Notes: generated by a model from the sequence alone, not told the origin. A stretch of DNA of 64,000 bases from Cellulomonas fulva (GCF_018531375.1 NZ_JAHBOH010000001.1:2232001-2296000), one strand, 5' to 3'. Shown: positions 15,558-23,933, numbered from the stretch's first letter. Translations and numbers: made by a program.

Positions 15558-18302
15558 ATGGCCACGTCCCGGCCGCGCTCGTCCAGCCGCCGCGTCGTCC
15601 GTGCGGTCACCGCCCGGCTGCCCTTCGAGGTGCGCCGCCGGCGTCCGGAGCCCGTCGCGCCGCCGGCGCCGCCCGAGCCGGTGGTCGACCGGAACGCCGA
15701 GCGGCTCGAGGCGACGCGCGCCGAGCTGCGCCAGCTCGTGCACGCCTACCGCGGCCTCGTCGCGGCGACGGCCGGGGCACGGTCGGCGGACCTCGGGCCG
15801 GTGCCCCTCGCGGCGCCGGACCTCGCGACCCGGACGCTCAACCGCCGCGCCGTGCAGGCGCTGCACCGCGACGCGGAGCTGGTGCGGTCGATCGAGCGCG
15901 GCGCGACCTTCGAGGACGCCGCCGTGGCGCACGTGCGAGCCCTGCTGCGCCGGCCCGAGGCCGAGCACGCGCAGGTGCGCGCGTTCGCGCACGCCCTGCA
16001 ACAGCGGGAGTCCACGGCGGCCGTCGGCCGGCTGTGCGAAGCCGTCGTCGCCACCGCGAAGCACCTCGAGGAGCTCGCCGCGGCGCGGTTCGCCGAGGTC
16101 CCCGAGGACCTGTGGCGCACCCACGCCCTGGTCGAGTACGTCACTGTCGCGGGACGGACGCGGGACGAGGCGATGATCGACCGTGCCGTTGTCGCGGCTC
16201 GGCACGACGACGCGCCGGCCGCCGGCGTGCTGCACGTCGCCGAGATCTGCCTGGCGACCGGTCGCACCGAGGTCGCGCGCGAGCTCCTCGCGGCGGCGCA
16301 GGCCGCGGCGGACGGCGACGAGGAGATCGCCCGGCGCGTGCGCTGGCTGCAGCCGTGGCTCGAGCCGGTGGTCGAGCCCGAGCCGTCGCCCGAGGGCGTC
16401 GTGGCGCTCGGCGTCATCGACTACAAGCAGCCGGACCTCAAGAACACGTCGAGCAACCTCGGCGACTACGTCCAGACCGCGGCGGCCTTCGGGCACTGGC
16501 TGCGGCACCGCGACCTGACGATCACGGGCGACGAGCCCGAGCTCGTCGACGCGGTGACCCAGATGCACGGCCGGGTCCGCGAGGACCTGCGCCTCGACAC
16601 CGCCGAGCGCACCGTCCGCCTGGTGCGCATCGACCGCGACGCCTCGCACCACAACCCGGTGCCGGCCGCGACGTGGACGATCGCGTTCGGCTGGTACATG
16701 CACGGCCAGTTCGGCACGGGCTACGACTTCCCGTTCCACGAGAACGTCCGGCCGATCTTCGTGTCCTTCCACTGCAACCGGCGCGACATGCTCACGCCGG
16801 AGGCCGTCGAGTACCTCAAGGCGAACGCGCCCGTGGGGTGCCGGGACTGGAACACGGTCTACCTGCTCCTGAGCCTGGGTGTCCCGGCCTTCTTCTCGGG
16901 GTGCCTGACGACGACCATCGACGCGTACTACGAGCCGCTCGCGCCCCGCGCCGCGGACGCGCCCGAGCGCCCGCCCGTCTGGGTCGACGTCGAGGCGCCC
17001 GCGGGCGGCGAGTACATCACGCAGGCGAGCGACGACGTCCGGTGGACGGCCGCCGGTCCGAACCTGCTCGACGCGCTCGCGCTGCTCGAGCGGTACCGGT
17101 CGGAGTTCGGCACGGTCGTGACGTCGCGGCTGCACTGCTTCCTGCCCGCGTGGGCCATCGGGGCGGACGTCGACTTCCAGCCGCACAACCGCGCCGACGT
17201 CCGGTTCGCGGGGCTGCTCGACGCCGACGAGGACGGGCGCCGCGCGATCCAGCAGCGGATCCGCCGCCTGCTCGAGGCCGTCACGACCCGCATCCTCGCG
17301 GGTGAGGACGAGGCCACGGTCCGTGCGGCCTGGGCGGAGCTGTGCGAGCCCGAGGTCGCCGAGGCGCGCCGCCGCCTGGCCGAGCCGGGGGAGGCGCCCG
17401 CGCTGTCCTTCGACCTCGCCGCGGCCTGCGCGACCGTCCGTGCCGAGGCGCACGACGTGCCGGCGCGGGAGCCGCGGGCCGGCGACGAGCTCGACATCGC
17501 GCTGGCGCTGGACGGGAACCTCAAGGAGGAGCTCGCGGTCGTGGTGACCGGGCTCGTCGAGAACACCGACGCCGCGCTGCACCTCTGGGTGCTGTGCCGG
17601 GACCACGACCAGGAGGACTTCGACCGCGTGGCGGCGCAGTTCCCCGAGGTGCACGTCACCTGGCTGCCGTGCGACCACGTGGACTACGGGCCGGTGCTCG
17701 GCATGCTGCGGCACATCACCGTCGCCACGATGGACCGCCTGCTGCTGCCGGACCTGCTGCCGGAGCTGACCCGGATCACGTACGTCGACATCGACACGCT
17801 GCCGTGCGGCGACGTGCGCGAGCTCGCCGGGTGGGACCTCGGCGGGGCGCCCCTGGCGGCCCGCAGCGCGGAGGCCCGCAGCGCGGCGTCCGGGTTCGGC
17901 AACCTGCACGGCACCGCGCGGCGGCTGCGGACGTCCCCCACGGCGGCGAACGAGCTCCTGCGGCTGGCGTACCAGCGGCACGCGTTCGACTTCGTGGCCT
18001 TCAACGCGGGCATCCTGGTGCTGGACCTCGAGCGCATGCGTGCCGACCGGTTCGGCGAGGAGATGCTGCCGTGGGTCGAGCGGTTCGGCATGAACGACCA
18101 GGAGCTGCTGAACGTGTACGCCGGGGCCGACCGGGCGGTGCTGCCGGAGGCGTGGAACGCGCTGCCGACGCAGGAGGTCGTCACGGACCCGCGCCTCATC
18201 CACTGGGCGGGGTGGCTCAAGCCCTGGCGCACCGAGTACGTGGCGCTGCAGGAGCGCTGGCTCGCGGCGCGCGACCGCGCGCGTGCCCGCCTGGCGAGCT
18301 AG
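15558..18302 (+). CDS. Polysaccharide pyruvyltransferase fused to GT8 glycosyltransferase
   Basis: Three regions occur in 914 residues. Residues 1-280 are mostly helical. Residues about 285-590 match polysaccharide pyruvyltransferases: SSNLGDYVQTAA, PVGCRDWNTVYLLLSLG, FFSGCLTTT and VTSRLHCFLPAWA. These enzymes add pyruvate ketals from phosphoenolpyruvate. Residues about 645-914 match GT8: ITYVDIDTLP with the metal-binding DxD at 744-746, FNAGILVLDLERM, NDQELLN and IHWAGWLKPW. One polypeptide may add a sugar and pyruvylate it. AGGAGG lies 8 bases before the ATG. A TATCGT at 15515-15520 is a possible -10 with no good -35. The fusion is unusual for either family. Confidence 0.88.
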   Translation: MATSRPRSSSRRVVRAVTARLPFEVRRRRPEPVAPPAPPEPVVDRNAERLEATRAELRQLVHAYRGLVAATAGARSADLGPVPLAAPDLATRTLNRRAVQALHRDAELVRSIERGATFEDAAVAHVRALLRRPEAEHAQVRAFAHALQQRESTAAVGRLCEAVVATAKHLEELAAARFAEVPEDLWRTHALVEYVTVAGRTRDEAMIDRAVVAARHDDAPAAGVLHVAEICLATGRTEVARELLAAAQAAADGDEEIARRVRWLQPWLEPVVEPEPSPEGVVALGVIDYKQPDLKNTSSNLGDYVQTAAAFGHWLRHRDLTITGDEPELVDAVTQMHGRVREDLRLDTAERTVRLVRIDRDASHHNPVPAATWTIAFGWYMHGQFGTGYDFPFHENVRPIFVSFHCNRRDMLTPEAVEYLKANAPVGCRDWNTVYLLLSLGVPAFFSGCLTTTIDAYYEPLAPRAADAPERPPVWVDVEAPAGGEYITQASDDVRWTAAGPNLLDALALLERYRSEFGTVVTSRLHCFLPAWAIGADVDFQPHNRADVRFAGLLDADEDGRRAIQQRIRRLLEAVTTRILAGEDEATVRAAWAELCEPEVAEARRRLAEPGEAPALSFDLAAACATVRAEAHDVPAREPRAGDELDIALALDGNLKEELAVVVTGLVENTDAALHLWVLCRDHDQEDFDRVAAQFPEVHVTWLPCDHVDYGPVLGMLRHITVATMDRLLLPDLLPELTRITYVDIDTLPCGDVRELAGWDLGGAPLAARSAEARSAASGFGNLHGTARRLRTSPTAANELLRLAYQRHAFDFVAFNAGILVLDLERMRADRFGEEMLPWVERFGMNDQELLNVYAGADRAVLPEAWNALPTQEVVTDPRLIHWAGWLKPWRTEYVALQERWLAARDRARARLAS

Positions 18303-18341
18303 CGAGCGGGTGAAGACGACGACGGGCGCTCGGGGCGACGA

Positions 18342-18358
18342 GTCACATCTGTCACACT
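18342..18358 (+). promoter_or_regulatory. GTCACA direct repeat overlapping a leaderless -10 (possible MtrA box)
   Basis: GTCACATCT (18342-18350) and GTCACACTG (18351-18359) form a 9-base direct repeat, with a third GTCACA at 18370 inside the gene. MtrA of mycobacteria is known to bind GTCACA-type direct repeats. The hexamer CACACT (18353-18358) stands 7 bases before the ATG at 18366, as in leaderless actinobacterial promoters, so bound protein would cover the -10. Confidence 0.55.
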
Positions 18359-18365
18359 GACGCCC

Positions 18366-20204
18366 ATGCGTCACAGGATCGGTGCCCTGATCGCGTTCGT
18401 CGGGCTCGCGGCGGTGCTCCTCGTGGCACCACCCGCGGCTGCGGCGACGCCCACCTCGGCGCTGGTCGCGTCCGCGGTCGCGGCGACGACGTCCGGGAGT
18501 GCGGTGCCGGTCGCCGTGAGCTGGGTGCACCAGGGCGCTCCCGTGACCGGGCGCGTGAACCTGCAGCGCCGGTCCGGCTCGACGTGGGTGCACGTGCGGC
18601 AGGTCGCCGTGACCGACGGCGTCGCGCGCACGTCCGTGGCGCCGACGTCGACCACGTCCTACCGCCTGCGCGCGAGCTCCGCGACGGAGCCGCCCGGCAC
18701 CCCGACGACCGGCACGGCGGGGACCAGCGCGACCGTCACGGTGCAGGTGGTCGGGCAGCCGCTCCGGGCCGGCGCGCCGCACCTGAGCCAGTCCACCGTG
18801 CAGCTCGACGACGGCACCGCACGGCTCGCGGCGACGTGGACGTACGCGGGCCGGGCCGTCACGGGCACGGCGAACCTGCAGCGCAACGACGGCGCCGGCT
18901 GGGTCCACGTCAAGCGCGTCACGATCACGAAGGGCGCGGCGTCGATCACGACGAGCGTGCCCGGCGCGGCGCTGCTGCGGCTGCGCGCCGTGTCCGCGGA
19001 CGTGCCCGGTCTCGTCGTGACCAGCCCCTACGGGCTCAGCGAGGAGCTGAGGTTCGTACCCGGGGCCGTGCGGATCCCGTCGTCGTTCAGTGTCGTCGGC
19101 GCCGGCTACGGGCACGGGGTCGGGATGTCGCAGTACGGCGCGTACGGCATGGCGCTCGACGGCGCGGGGCCGACCACGATCCTGCAGCACTACTACTCGG
19201 GTTCCCAGCTGGCGAGCACGCCCACGGACCAGCTCGTGCGGGTCCAGGTGCGGACGGGGACGACGAGCACGTCGTTCACCTCGTCGTCCGGCAAGTCCCG
19301 CGTGCGCCTGAACGGGGCGATCGCGACCGAGGCCCAGGCGGGCACCCCGATCACCGTCGCGGCCTCGTCGGGCCGGCTCAAGGTGACCGTGGGCTCCCGG
19401 ACGTGGACCACGGCGTCGGCGAACGGCGGCGTGCACGTCGAGTGGCAGAGCACGCGGTACTGGGCGGGCTCCGGCGACGTCACGGTCAAGGTGGCCGGCG
19501 CGGACGCGAACGCGTACCGCTGGGGGCGCATGGAGATCAAGAACCTCGGCGGGTACGTCAACGCGGTCGACGTCGTCCAGCTCGGCGACGAGTACCTGTA
19601 CGGGCTCGCGGAGGTGCCCTCGTCGTGGCCCATGAACGCGCTGCGCGCGCAGGTGGTGGCGGCGCGGTCCTACGCGTGGGCCGACCTCGGCTCGGTGAGC
19701 AGCTCGTGCGACTGCCACCTGTACGACGACACGCGCTCGCAGGTGTTCCGCGGCTGGGACAAGGTCGCCGAGCCGTACTACGGCGCCCGGTGGAAGGCCG
19801 CGGTCGACGCGACCATCGGGGCGGCCGGCGCGCGCGTCCTGACCGCCAACGGCAGCCGGGTCAAGGCGTACTTCTTCTCGTCGTCCGGCGGCCGTACCGA
19901 GAACAGCGAGGACGTCTGGAGCGCCGCGCTGTCGTACACGCGCAGCGTCGACGACCACTGGAGCTCCGACCCGGCGGTCAACCCGAACTGGCGCTGGTCG
20001 GCGAGCGTCAGCCAGTCCACCATGCGCTCGGTGTTCGGCCTGCCGGACGTCGCGCAGGTGAGCGTCACCTCCCGCACCGCGGGCGGCTCCGCCGACGTGG
20101 TCCGCGCGACCTCGTCGAGCGGCGCCACCCGCAGCCTCGGCGGTCAGACCTTCCGCAGCGTGCTCGGGCTCAAGGGCGCCTGGATCTCCTCGATCACCGG
20201 CTGA
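18366..20204 (+). CDS. Secreted SpoIID/LytB-domain protein with two beta-rich repeats
   Basis: The 612-residue protein starts with a signal peptide of about 27 residues ending in AAA. Two beta-rich repeats follow (about residues 30-125 and 130-225), with TGRVNLQRRSGSTWVHVRQ and TGTANLQRNDGAGWVHVKR. The SpoIID domain spans about 245-590. It shows YGHGVGMSQYGAYGMA, then YLYGLAEVPSSWP with the probable catalytic glutamate 416, then LRAQVVAARSYA. SpoIID enzymes cut glycan strands already stripped of peptides by an amidase. The converging gene is an amidase with the same repeats. Here the domain cannot concern sporulation as such. It probably acts on the wall outside the membrane. Confidence 0.92.
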   Translation: MRHRIGALIAFVGLAAVLLVAPPAAAATPTSALVASAVAATTSGSAVPVAVSWVHQGAPVTGRVNLQRRSGSTWVHVRQVAVTDGVARTSVAPTSTTSYRLRASSATEPPGTPTTGTAGTSATVTVQVVGQPLRAGAPHLSQSTVQLDDGTARLAATWTYAGRAVTGTANLQRNDGAGWVHVKRVTITKGAASITTSVPGAALLRLRAVSADVPGLVVTSPYGLSEELRFVPGAVRIPSSFSVVGAGYGHGVGMSQYGAYGMALDGAGPTTILQHYYSGSQLASTPTDQLVRVQVRTGTTSTSFTSSSGKSRVRLNGAIATEAQAGTPITVAASSGRLKVTVGSRTWTTASANGGVHVEWQSTRYWAGSGDVTVKVAGADANAYRWGRMEIKNLGGYVNAVDVVQLGDEYLYGLAEVPSSWPMNALRAQVVAARSYAWADLGSVSSSCDCHLYDDTRSQVFRGWDKVAEPYYGARWKAAVDATIGAAGARVLTANGSRVKAYFFSSSGGRTENSEDVWSAALSYTRSVDDHWSSDPAVNPNWRWSASVSQSTMRSVFGLPDVAQVSVTSRTAGGSADVVRATSSSGATRSLGGQTFRSVLGLKGAWISSITG

Positions 20205-20210
20205 CCGTGC

Positions 20211-20247
20211 CCGTTCGCGCTCCGGCCGCGCGCCGTCACGCGAACGG
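20211..20247. terminator. Inverted repeat at convergent gene ends
   Basis: CCGTTCGCG (20211-20219) pairs with CGCGAACGG (20239-20247), a 9-base stem with a 19-base loop. It lies between the converging SpoIID and amidase genes and overlaps the amidase stop. It could end transcripts from both sides. There is no T-tract, as is common in actinobacteria. Confidence 0.5.
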
Positions 20248-22179
20248 CGCCGACGCCCGCGGGTAGACGGTCACCGAGTAGGTGTTCGAGGTGCCCCGCG
20301 GGTGCGCCAGCGGCACGTCCCGCGGCCAGGTCGCGCTCGACGCGCGGAGCCGGTAGCCGTGGGACCCGCCTGGCGTGAGCGTCGTCGTCGCGCGACCGTC
20401 GACGACCGCGAGCTGGCGCACGTGCACCCACGACGAGCCCGAGCGGCGCTGCAGGTTGACGCGTCCGTCGACGAGCCCGCCCGGGGCACGCCAGACGATC
20501 GCGAGCTCGACGCGGTCGCCGACGCGTGCCACGGCGGCGCCGTCGAGCCGGAGCGACGGCGTGCCGGTCGTCGCGCGGACGCTCGTGCTCAGCGTGTTGC
20601 TGGTGCCGGGCGACCCGTCGAGCGCGACGTTGACCGGCCGTGTGCTCGAGGAGGCCCGCAACCGGTACGCCGTGCTGCGGGTCGGCGTGACGTCCGCCGT
20701 CGCGAGGCCACCGGTGACCGTGAGCTGACGGACGTGCACCCACGACGAGCCCGACCGGCGCTGGAGGTTGACCTTCCCGTCGACCGGGATGCCGCCGCGC
20801 ACCCACTGCGCGGTCAGCGTCGTCGGCCGGCCGGCCACGGCGGTCGACGGGCCGTCCAGCGTGAGCCGGGCCGGGACCGCGGCGAGCCGGCGCGCCGCAC
20901 CCGACCGGATGGTGCCCAGGCGGTCGTACAGCATCTGCCCCGGGCACGCCGTGGCCTTCGTGTCGCGGTGACCGGCGATGGTCCGTTGGTCGCGCGAGCC
21001 GGGGTACGTGTAGTGCGACGTGCCCTGGGCGTCCCAGACGCCCGAGAGGCCGAGCTTCCACGCGAAGAGCGCCGAGTACGCGTCGAGGACCTTCGAGGAC
21101 GGGACCACGCTCGTGAAGTCGCCGATCGCGGACATGGCGAACGACGACGAGTTGTAGCTCTTGGTGTGCGCCCCGACGACCGGCCGGCCGACCCCGCCGT
21201 ACGCGCCCTCCCAGATGCGACCGAACCGGTCGACCAGGAAGTTGTACCCGATGTCGTCCCAGCCACGGCTGACCACGTGGTAGCGGTAGATGGACCGGAT
21301 GATCGCGGGGACCTCGGCGGCCGAGTAGCTGTTCGACCCGGCGGTGTGGTGCACGAACCCGCCCTTGATCTCGCCGTACCAGACGTCCTCGCCGTAGTTG
21401 CCCCGCATCGACTCCTGCGCGCCCCACGCGGCGCGGGACAGGATCGCGGGCCGCTGCGGGACCAGCCGCTGCGGCTGGCTCGCGGCCGTCGTCGCGCCGC
21501 TCGTCGTCGCCGCACCCACCGTGGGGCCGGCCGCCTGCGCGTCGGTGACGTACGCGGAGGTCGGCTCGGTGCCGCCGGCGGCGGCGTCCGGGGCCGCTAT
21601 GCCGGGGTCGACGGTCTCGAGGCGCAGGCCCCGGGGGAGCGGGCCGTCGCCGTGCACCCGGACCTGGACCGCGTCCGCGGCGGCGGTGACGTACGGCTCG
21701 GTGCCGGCGCGCCCCGGCCGCTCGTCGGACGGCTGGCCGGATCGGGCCCGCTTCTCGGCGGACCTCGCGCCCGCGACCGCGTCCGGGGCGTGGTCGTCCT
21801 CGGCCGCGAGCGTCGCCCACGGCGACCAGCCCGAGGCGGTCCGCACCCGGATGCGGACGTCGAGGTCGGCCGCCGCGCCCGCGTCCCACGTCACGGCCGC
21901 GAGGTAGAAGCGCGAGCCCGACGCCGTACGCGTCGCGACGCGCGGGTCGCCCGCGGACGCCGCCAGCGCGAGCGTGCGGGTGCTCCCGGGGCGGCTGTCG
22001 GCCGTGGCGGCGGGCACGACCGCAGGTGCCACGGCGCGGGCGTCGGTCGCGACGGTGGCCCCCGCGGGCGCGGGGAGCACCGCCACGGCGAGCGCCAGCG
22101 GGAGCGCGGCGGCCGCCACGCGGCGCAGGGAGGTCGCGCGTCGGCGCGCGGGAGCGGTCGTCAGGTGGGTGGAGCGCAT
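20236..22179 (-). CDS. Secreted N-acetylmuramoyl-L-alanine amidase (PGRP type) with two beta-rich repeats
   Basis: The 647-residue protein begins with a signal peptide (RRVAAAALPLALAVAVLPAPAGA). A variable N-terminal half includes a beta-rich region (residues 85-130) with FYLAAVTWDAG. The amidase domain is at about 245-440: GGFVHHTAG with histidine 277, IGYNFLVDRFGRIWEGAYGG, and AGHRDTKATACPGQ, giving the His, His, Cys zinc set. Two C-terminal repeats follow, each with VNLQRRSGSSWVHVRQL, nearly the same as those in the SpoIID protein. It should cleave the bond between muramic acid and stem peptide. The shared repeats suggest that both enzymes bind one wall ligand. Confidence 0.93.
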   Translation of the reverse strand: MRSTHLTTAPARRRATSLRRVAAAALPLALAVAVLPAPAGATVATDARAVAPAVVPAATADSRPGSTRTLALAASAGDPRVATRTASGSRFYLAAVTWDAGAAADLDVRIRVRTASGWSPWATLAAEDDHAPDAVAGARSAEKRARSGQPSDERPGRAGTEPYVTAAADAVQVRVHGDGPLPRGLRLETVDPGIAAPDAAAGGTEPTSAYVTDAQAAGPTVGAATTSGATTAASQPQRLVPQRPAILSRAAWGAQESMRGNYGEDVWYGEIKGGFVHHTAGSNSYSAAEVPAIIRSIYRYHVVSRGWDDIGYNFLVDRFGRIWEGAYGGVGRPVVGAHTKSYNSSSFAMSAIGDFTSVVPSSKVLDAYSALFAWKLGLSGVWDAQGTSHYTYPGSRDQRTIAGHRDTKATACPGQMLYDRLGTIRSGAARRLAAVPARLTLDGPSTAVAGRPTTLTAQWVRGGIPVDGKVNLQRRSGSSWVHVRQLTVTGGLATADVTPTRSTAYRLRASSSTRPVNVALDGSPGTSNTLSTSVRATTGTPSLRLDGAAVARVGDRVELAIVWRAPGGLVDGRVNLQRRSGSSWVHVRQLAVVDGRATTTLTPGGSHGYRLRASSATWPRDVPLAHPRGTSNTYSVTVYPRASAPFA

Positions 22180-22296
22180 GTGTGCCGCCTTCGTTGCCCA
22201 GGGCAGGTCGCGCCCAGTCTCACCGCGCGCGGCCCGCTCGTCGACGACATGGCACGGCGTGTACCGGACCCGCGGCGTCGGGTCGCGTGCCGGCGC

Positions 22297-23187
22297 TCAG
22301 GTGACGGGACCGGGCAGCCGACCGGGAAGCCCGGTGCTCGCGGTGATCCGCTCGGAGGCCACGAGGCGGTCGAGCGCGGCCCCGTCACGGCCGAGCTCGT
22401 CGGCGCGCCCGGCGCTGAGCAGGACCAGCGAGCCGTCGGCGGCGAGCGTGCCGAGGACACGGCGCAGCCACACCGCGGCACCGTCCGGTGCGAGGAGGAG
22501 GCGGTCGGACGGCAGCCCGGCCCACCACGACCCGAGCGCGCCGTGCTGCACGTGCGGCACGTGCGGCACGTGCTGCGCGCCGGACCCGGGGTCCGCGTCG
22601 AGGTCGGCGCCGACGAGTGGGCCGACGAGCGCCGCGCTCGCGGGGTCGGCGGGTGCCACCCAGCCGAGCGCGTCCCCGTAGGTCATGACGGACGCGGCCG
22701 CGTCGAGCGCGTGCGCCGGCAGCGGCCCGGCGGCGCGCCGCGCGAGCGCGGGGAGGGTGACGACGACGAGCTGGGCCCCCGCCGGCACGGTGGCGTCGTC
22801 GGGCGCGGCGGTCACGACGACGTCGGCGTCGGTGGACGGGCCGAGCGCGAGCGTCGCGCCCGCGCGCAGGGCGGCGAGCGTCCACGGCACGGTCCGCCAG
22901 TGCGCCGGCAGGTCGAGGGCCACGACGGTGCCCGGCCCCGCGTCCAGCTCCTCGACGAGCAGGTTCGTGGTCTTGTTCACCCAGTTCTCGAGCACCGCCC
23001 CGGACAGCTCGACGCGCTCGCCCTCGTCCCCGTACCACGTGACGCGCGGGCGACCCGGCTCGCGCAGCAGCGCCCGCAGGAGGGCCGCCACGTCGGCGGG
23101 CGCCGGGCGGACGGGGGTCTGGGCGTGCGTCCTGTCGTCGCGCCGCCCGGAGGCGGGGTCGGGGGTCGGGGTGGTGTCGGGTGCCAT
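22297..23187 (-). CDS. TIGR03089 family protein (AMP-binding enzyme-like fragment)
   Basis: The 296-residue protein matches my memory of the actinobacterial TIGR03089 family, which looks like part of an acyl-CoA synthetase-type adenylating enzyme. Seen: RPRVTWYGDEGERVELSG, LENWVNKTTNLLVEE, ALDLPAHWRTVPWTLAALRAG. The full adenylation motifs are missing, so it is probably not an active ligase. A short repeat HVPHVPHV lies near residue 210. ATG 23185-23187 has TAGGGT 6 bases upstream, so the mRNA is probably leaderless. It diverges from whiB. Biological role unknown. Confidence 0.75.
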   Translation of the reverse strand: MAPDTTPTPDPASGRRDDRTHAQTPVRPAPADVAALLRALLREPGRPRVTWYGDEGERVELSGAVLENWVNKTTNLLVEELDAGPGTVVALDLPAHWRTVPWTLAALRAGATLALGPSTDADVVVTAAPDDATVPAGAQLVVVTLPALARRAAGPLPAHALDAAASVMTYGDALGWVAPADPASAALVGPLVGADLDADPGSGAQHVPHVPHVQHGALGSWWAGLPSDRLLLAPDGAAVWLRRVLGTLAADGSLVLLSAGRADELGRDGAALDRLVASERITASTGLPGRLPGPVT

Positions 23188-23193
23188 GCCACG

Positions 23194-23199
23194 ACCCTA
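23194..23199 (-). promoter_or_regulatory. -10 hexamer TAGGGT, leaderless start
   Basis: On the minus strand TAGGGT is followed by 6 bases and then the ATG of the TIGR03089 gene. This fits the TANNNT-to-start spacing of leaderless actinobacterial genes. No clear -35 was seen. Confidence 0.6.
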
Positions 23200-23303
23200 G
23201 GGTGGCGACGACGGACCGCGACGGGCTGCGGCGGGCCAGAGCCCGCGCGACGGCCTCGCGGCGCCCCGTCGAGGCGCCGCGCCGTCCTCACCGCGACCTG
23301 TTC

Positions 23304-23316
23304 GGTGAAGTTCACC
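23304..23316. promoter_or_regulatory. Palindrome GGTGAA-G-TTCACC upstream of whiB
   Basis: Six-base perfect arms flank one central base. A second small inverted repeat, CCCGA-CAAA-TCGGG (23315-23328), overlaps its end. Both lie 20-45 bases upstream of the whiB -35, a usual place for an activator. The binding protein is unknown. Confidence 0.5.
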
Positions 23317-23347
23317 CGACAAATCGGGACAACTACCACGCCTCCGC

Positions 23348-23376
23348 TTGACGGTCCGGAACGACACGCGTGTAAT
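23348..23376 (+). promoter_or_regulatory. whiB promoter
   Basis: TTGACG (23348-23353) and TGTAAT (23371-23376) are separated by exactly 17 bases, close to the ideal for the main sigma factor. GACAC (23363-23367), the core known for WhiA in Streptomyces, lies in the spacer just before the -10. Transcription from here gives a 5-prime leader of about 140 bases. The 336-base gap 23188-23523 otherwise holds only the palindrome at 23304 and the divergent -10 at 23194. Confidence 0.75.
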
Positions 23377-23523
23377 TCATGGTGTCCGAATCCTTTCCGA
23401 GCGTCACCAGCCGCGCGGGACCGAGACGGGACCGACGCGGGAACCCCGCCGGGGACACCGCACCCGAGCCGAGCCCCGCCCGCCCGTCTCGACCGAGCAT
23501 CACCTGCACCGACCGGAGGCACC

Positions 23524-23916
23524 ATGTGGCACCTGCTCGACGATGACGGGACCACCTCCGAGCGCTCTGCGTTCCCTGGTGCGGCCGGGCCCACGCCCCT
23601 GCCGCTGACCCGTGACTTCCCCTCCGACGCGCACACGCCCGTCGCCGCGCCGAGCTCCAACGTGCTGTCGCTGTTCGGGTCGCCCGACGACGACGGCCCG
23701 ATGGGCTGGCAGGAGCGCGCGCTGTGCGCCCAGACCGACCCCGAGGCGTTCTTCCCCGAGAAGGGCGGCTCGACGCGCGAGGCCAAGAAGGTCTGCTCCG
23801 GCTGCGACGTGCGCGGCGAGTGCCTGGAGTACGCGCTCGCCAACGACGAGCGGTTCGGCATCTGGGGCGGCCTGTCCGAGCGGGAGCGCCGCAAGCTGAA
23901 GCGCCGGGTCGTCTGA
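23524..23916 (+). CDS. whiB: WhiB family iron-sulfur regulator (WhiB/WhiB2 type)
   Basis: The 130-residue protein has the four cysteines of a 4Fe-4S Wbl protein: C68, C91, C94 and C100, spaced C-x22-C-x2-C-x5-C. The turn FGIWGGLSERERR and a basic end KLKRRVV follow. Wbl proteins bind the housekeeping sigma factor; WhiB/WhiB2 controls septation and division genes with WhiA. The 60-residue N-terminus before the first cysteine is long but normal for WhiB2. The next genes on the right (membrane GT2, metallopeptidase-like, DUF3499, phosphomannomutase) match the whiB2 neighbourhood of mycobacteria. GGAGG precedes the ATG by about 5 bases. Confidence 0.95.
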   Translation: MWHLLDDDGTTSERSAFPGAAGPTPLPLTRDFPSDAHTPVAAPSSNVLSLFGSPDDDGPMGWQERALCAQTDPEAFFPEKGGSTREAKKVCSGCDVRGECLEYALANDERFGIWGGLSERERRKLKRRVV

Positions 23917-23933
23917 CCCGGTGCTGCTCGGAG

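Noticed and set aside
15408..19958. Long minus-strand open frame opposite the pyruvyltransferase-GT8 and SpoIID genes
   Set aside because: Its translation has no domain motif and a low-complexity composition, while both plus-strand genes have clear families and starts.
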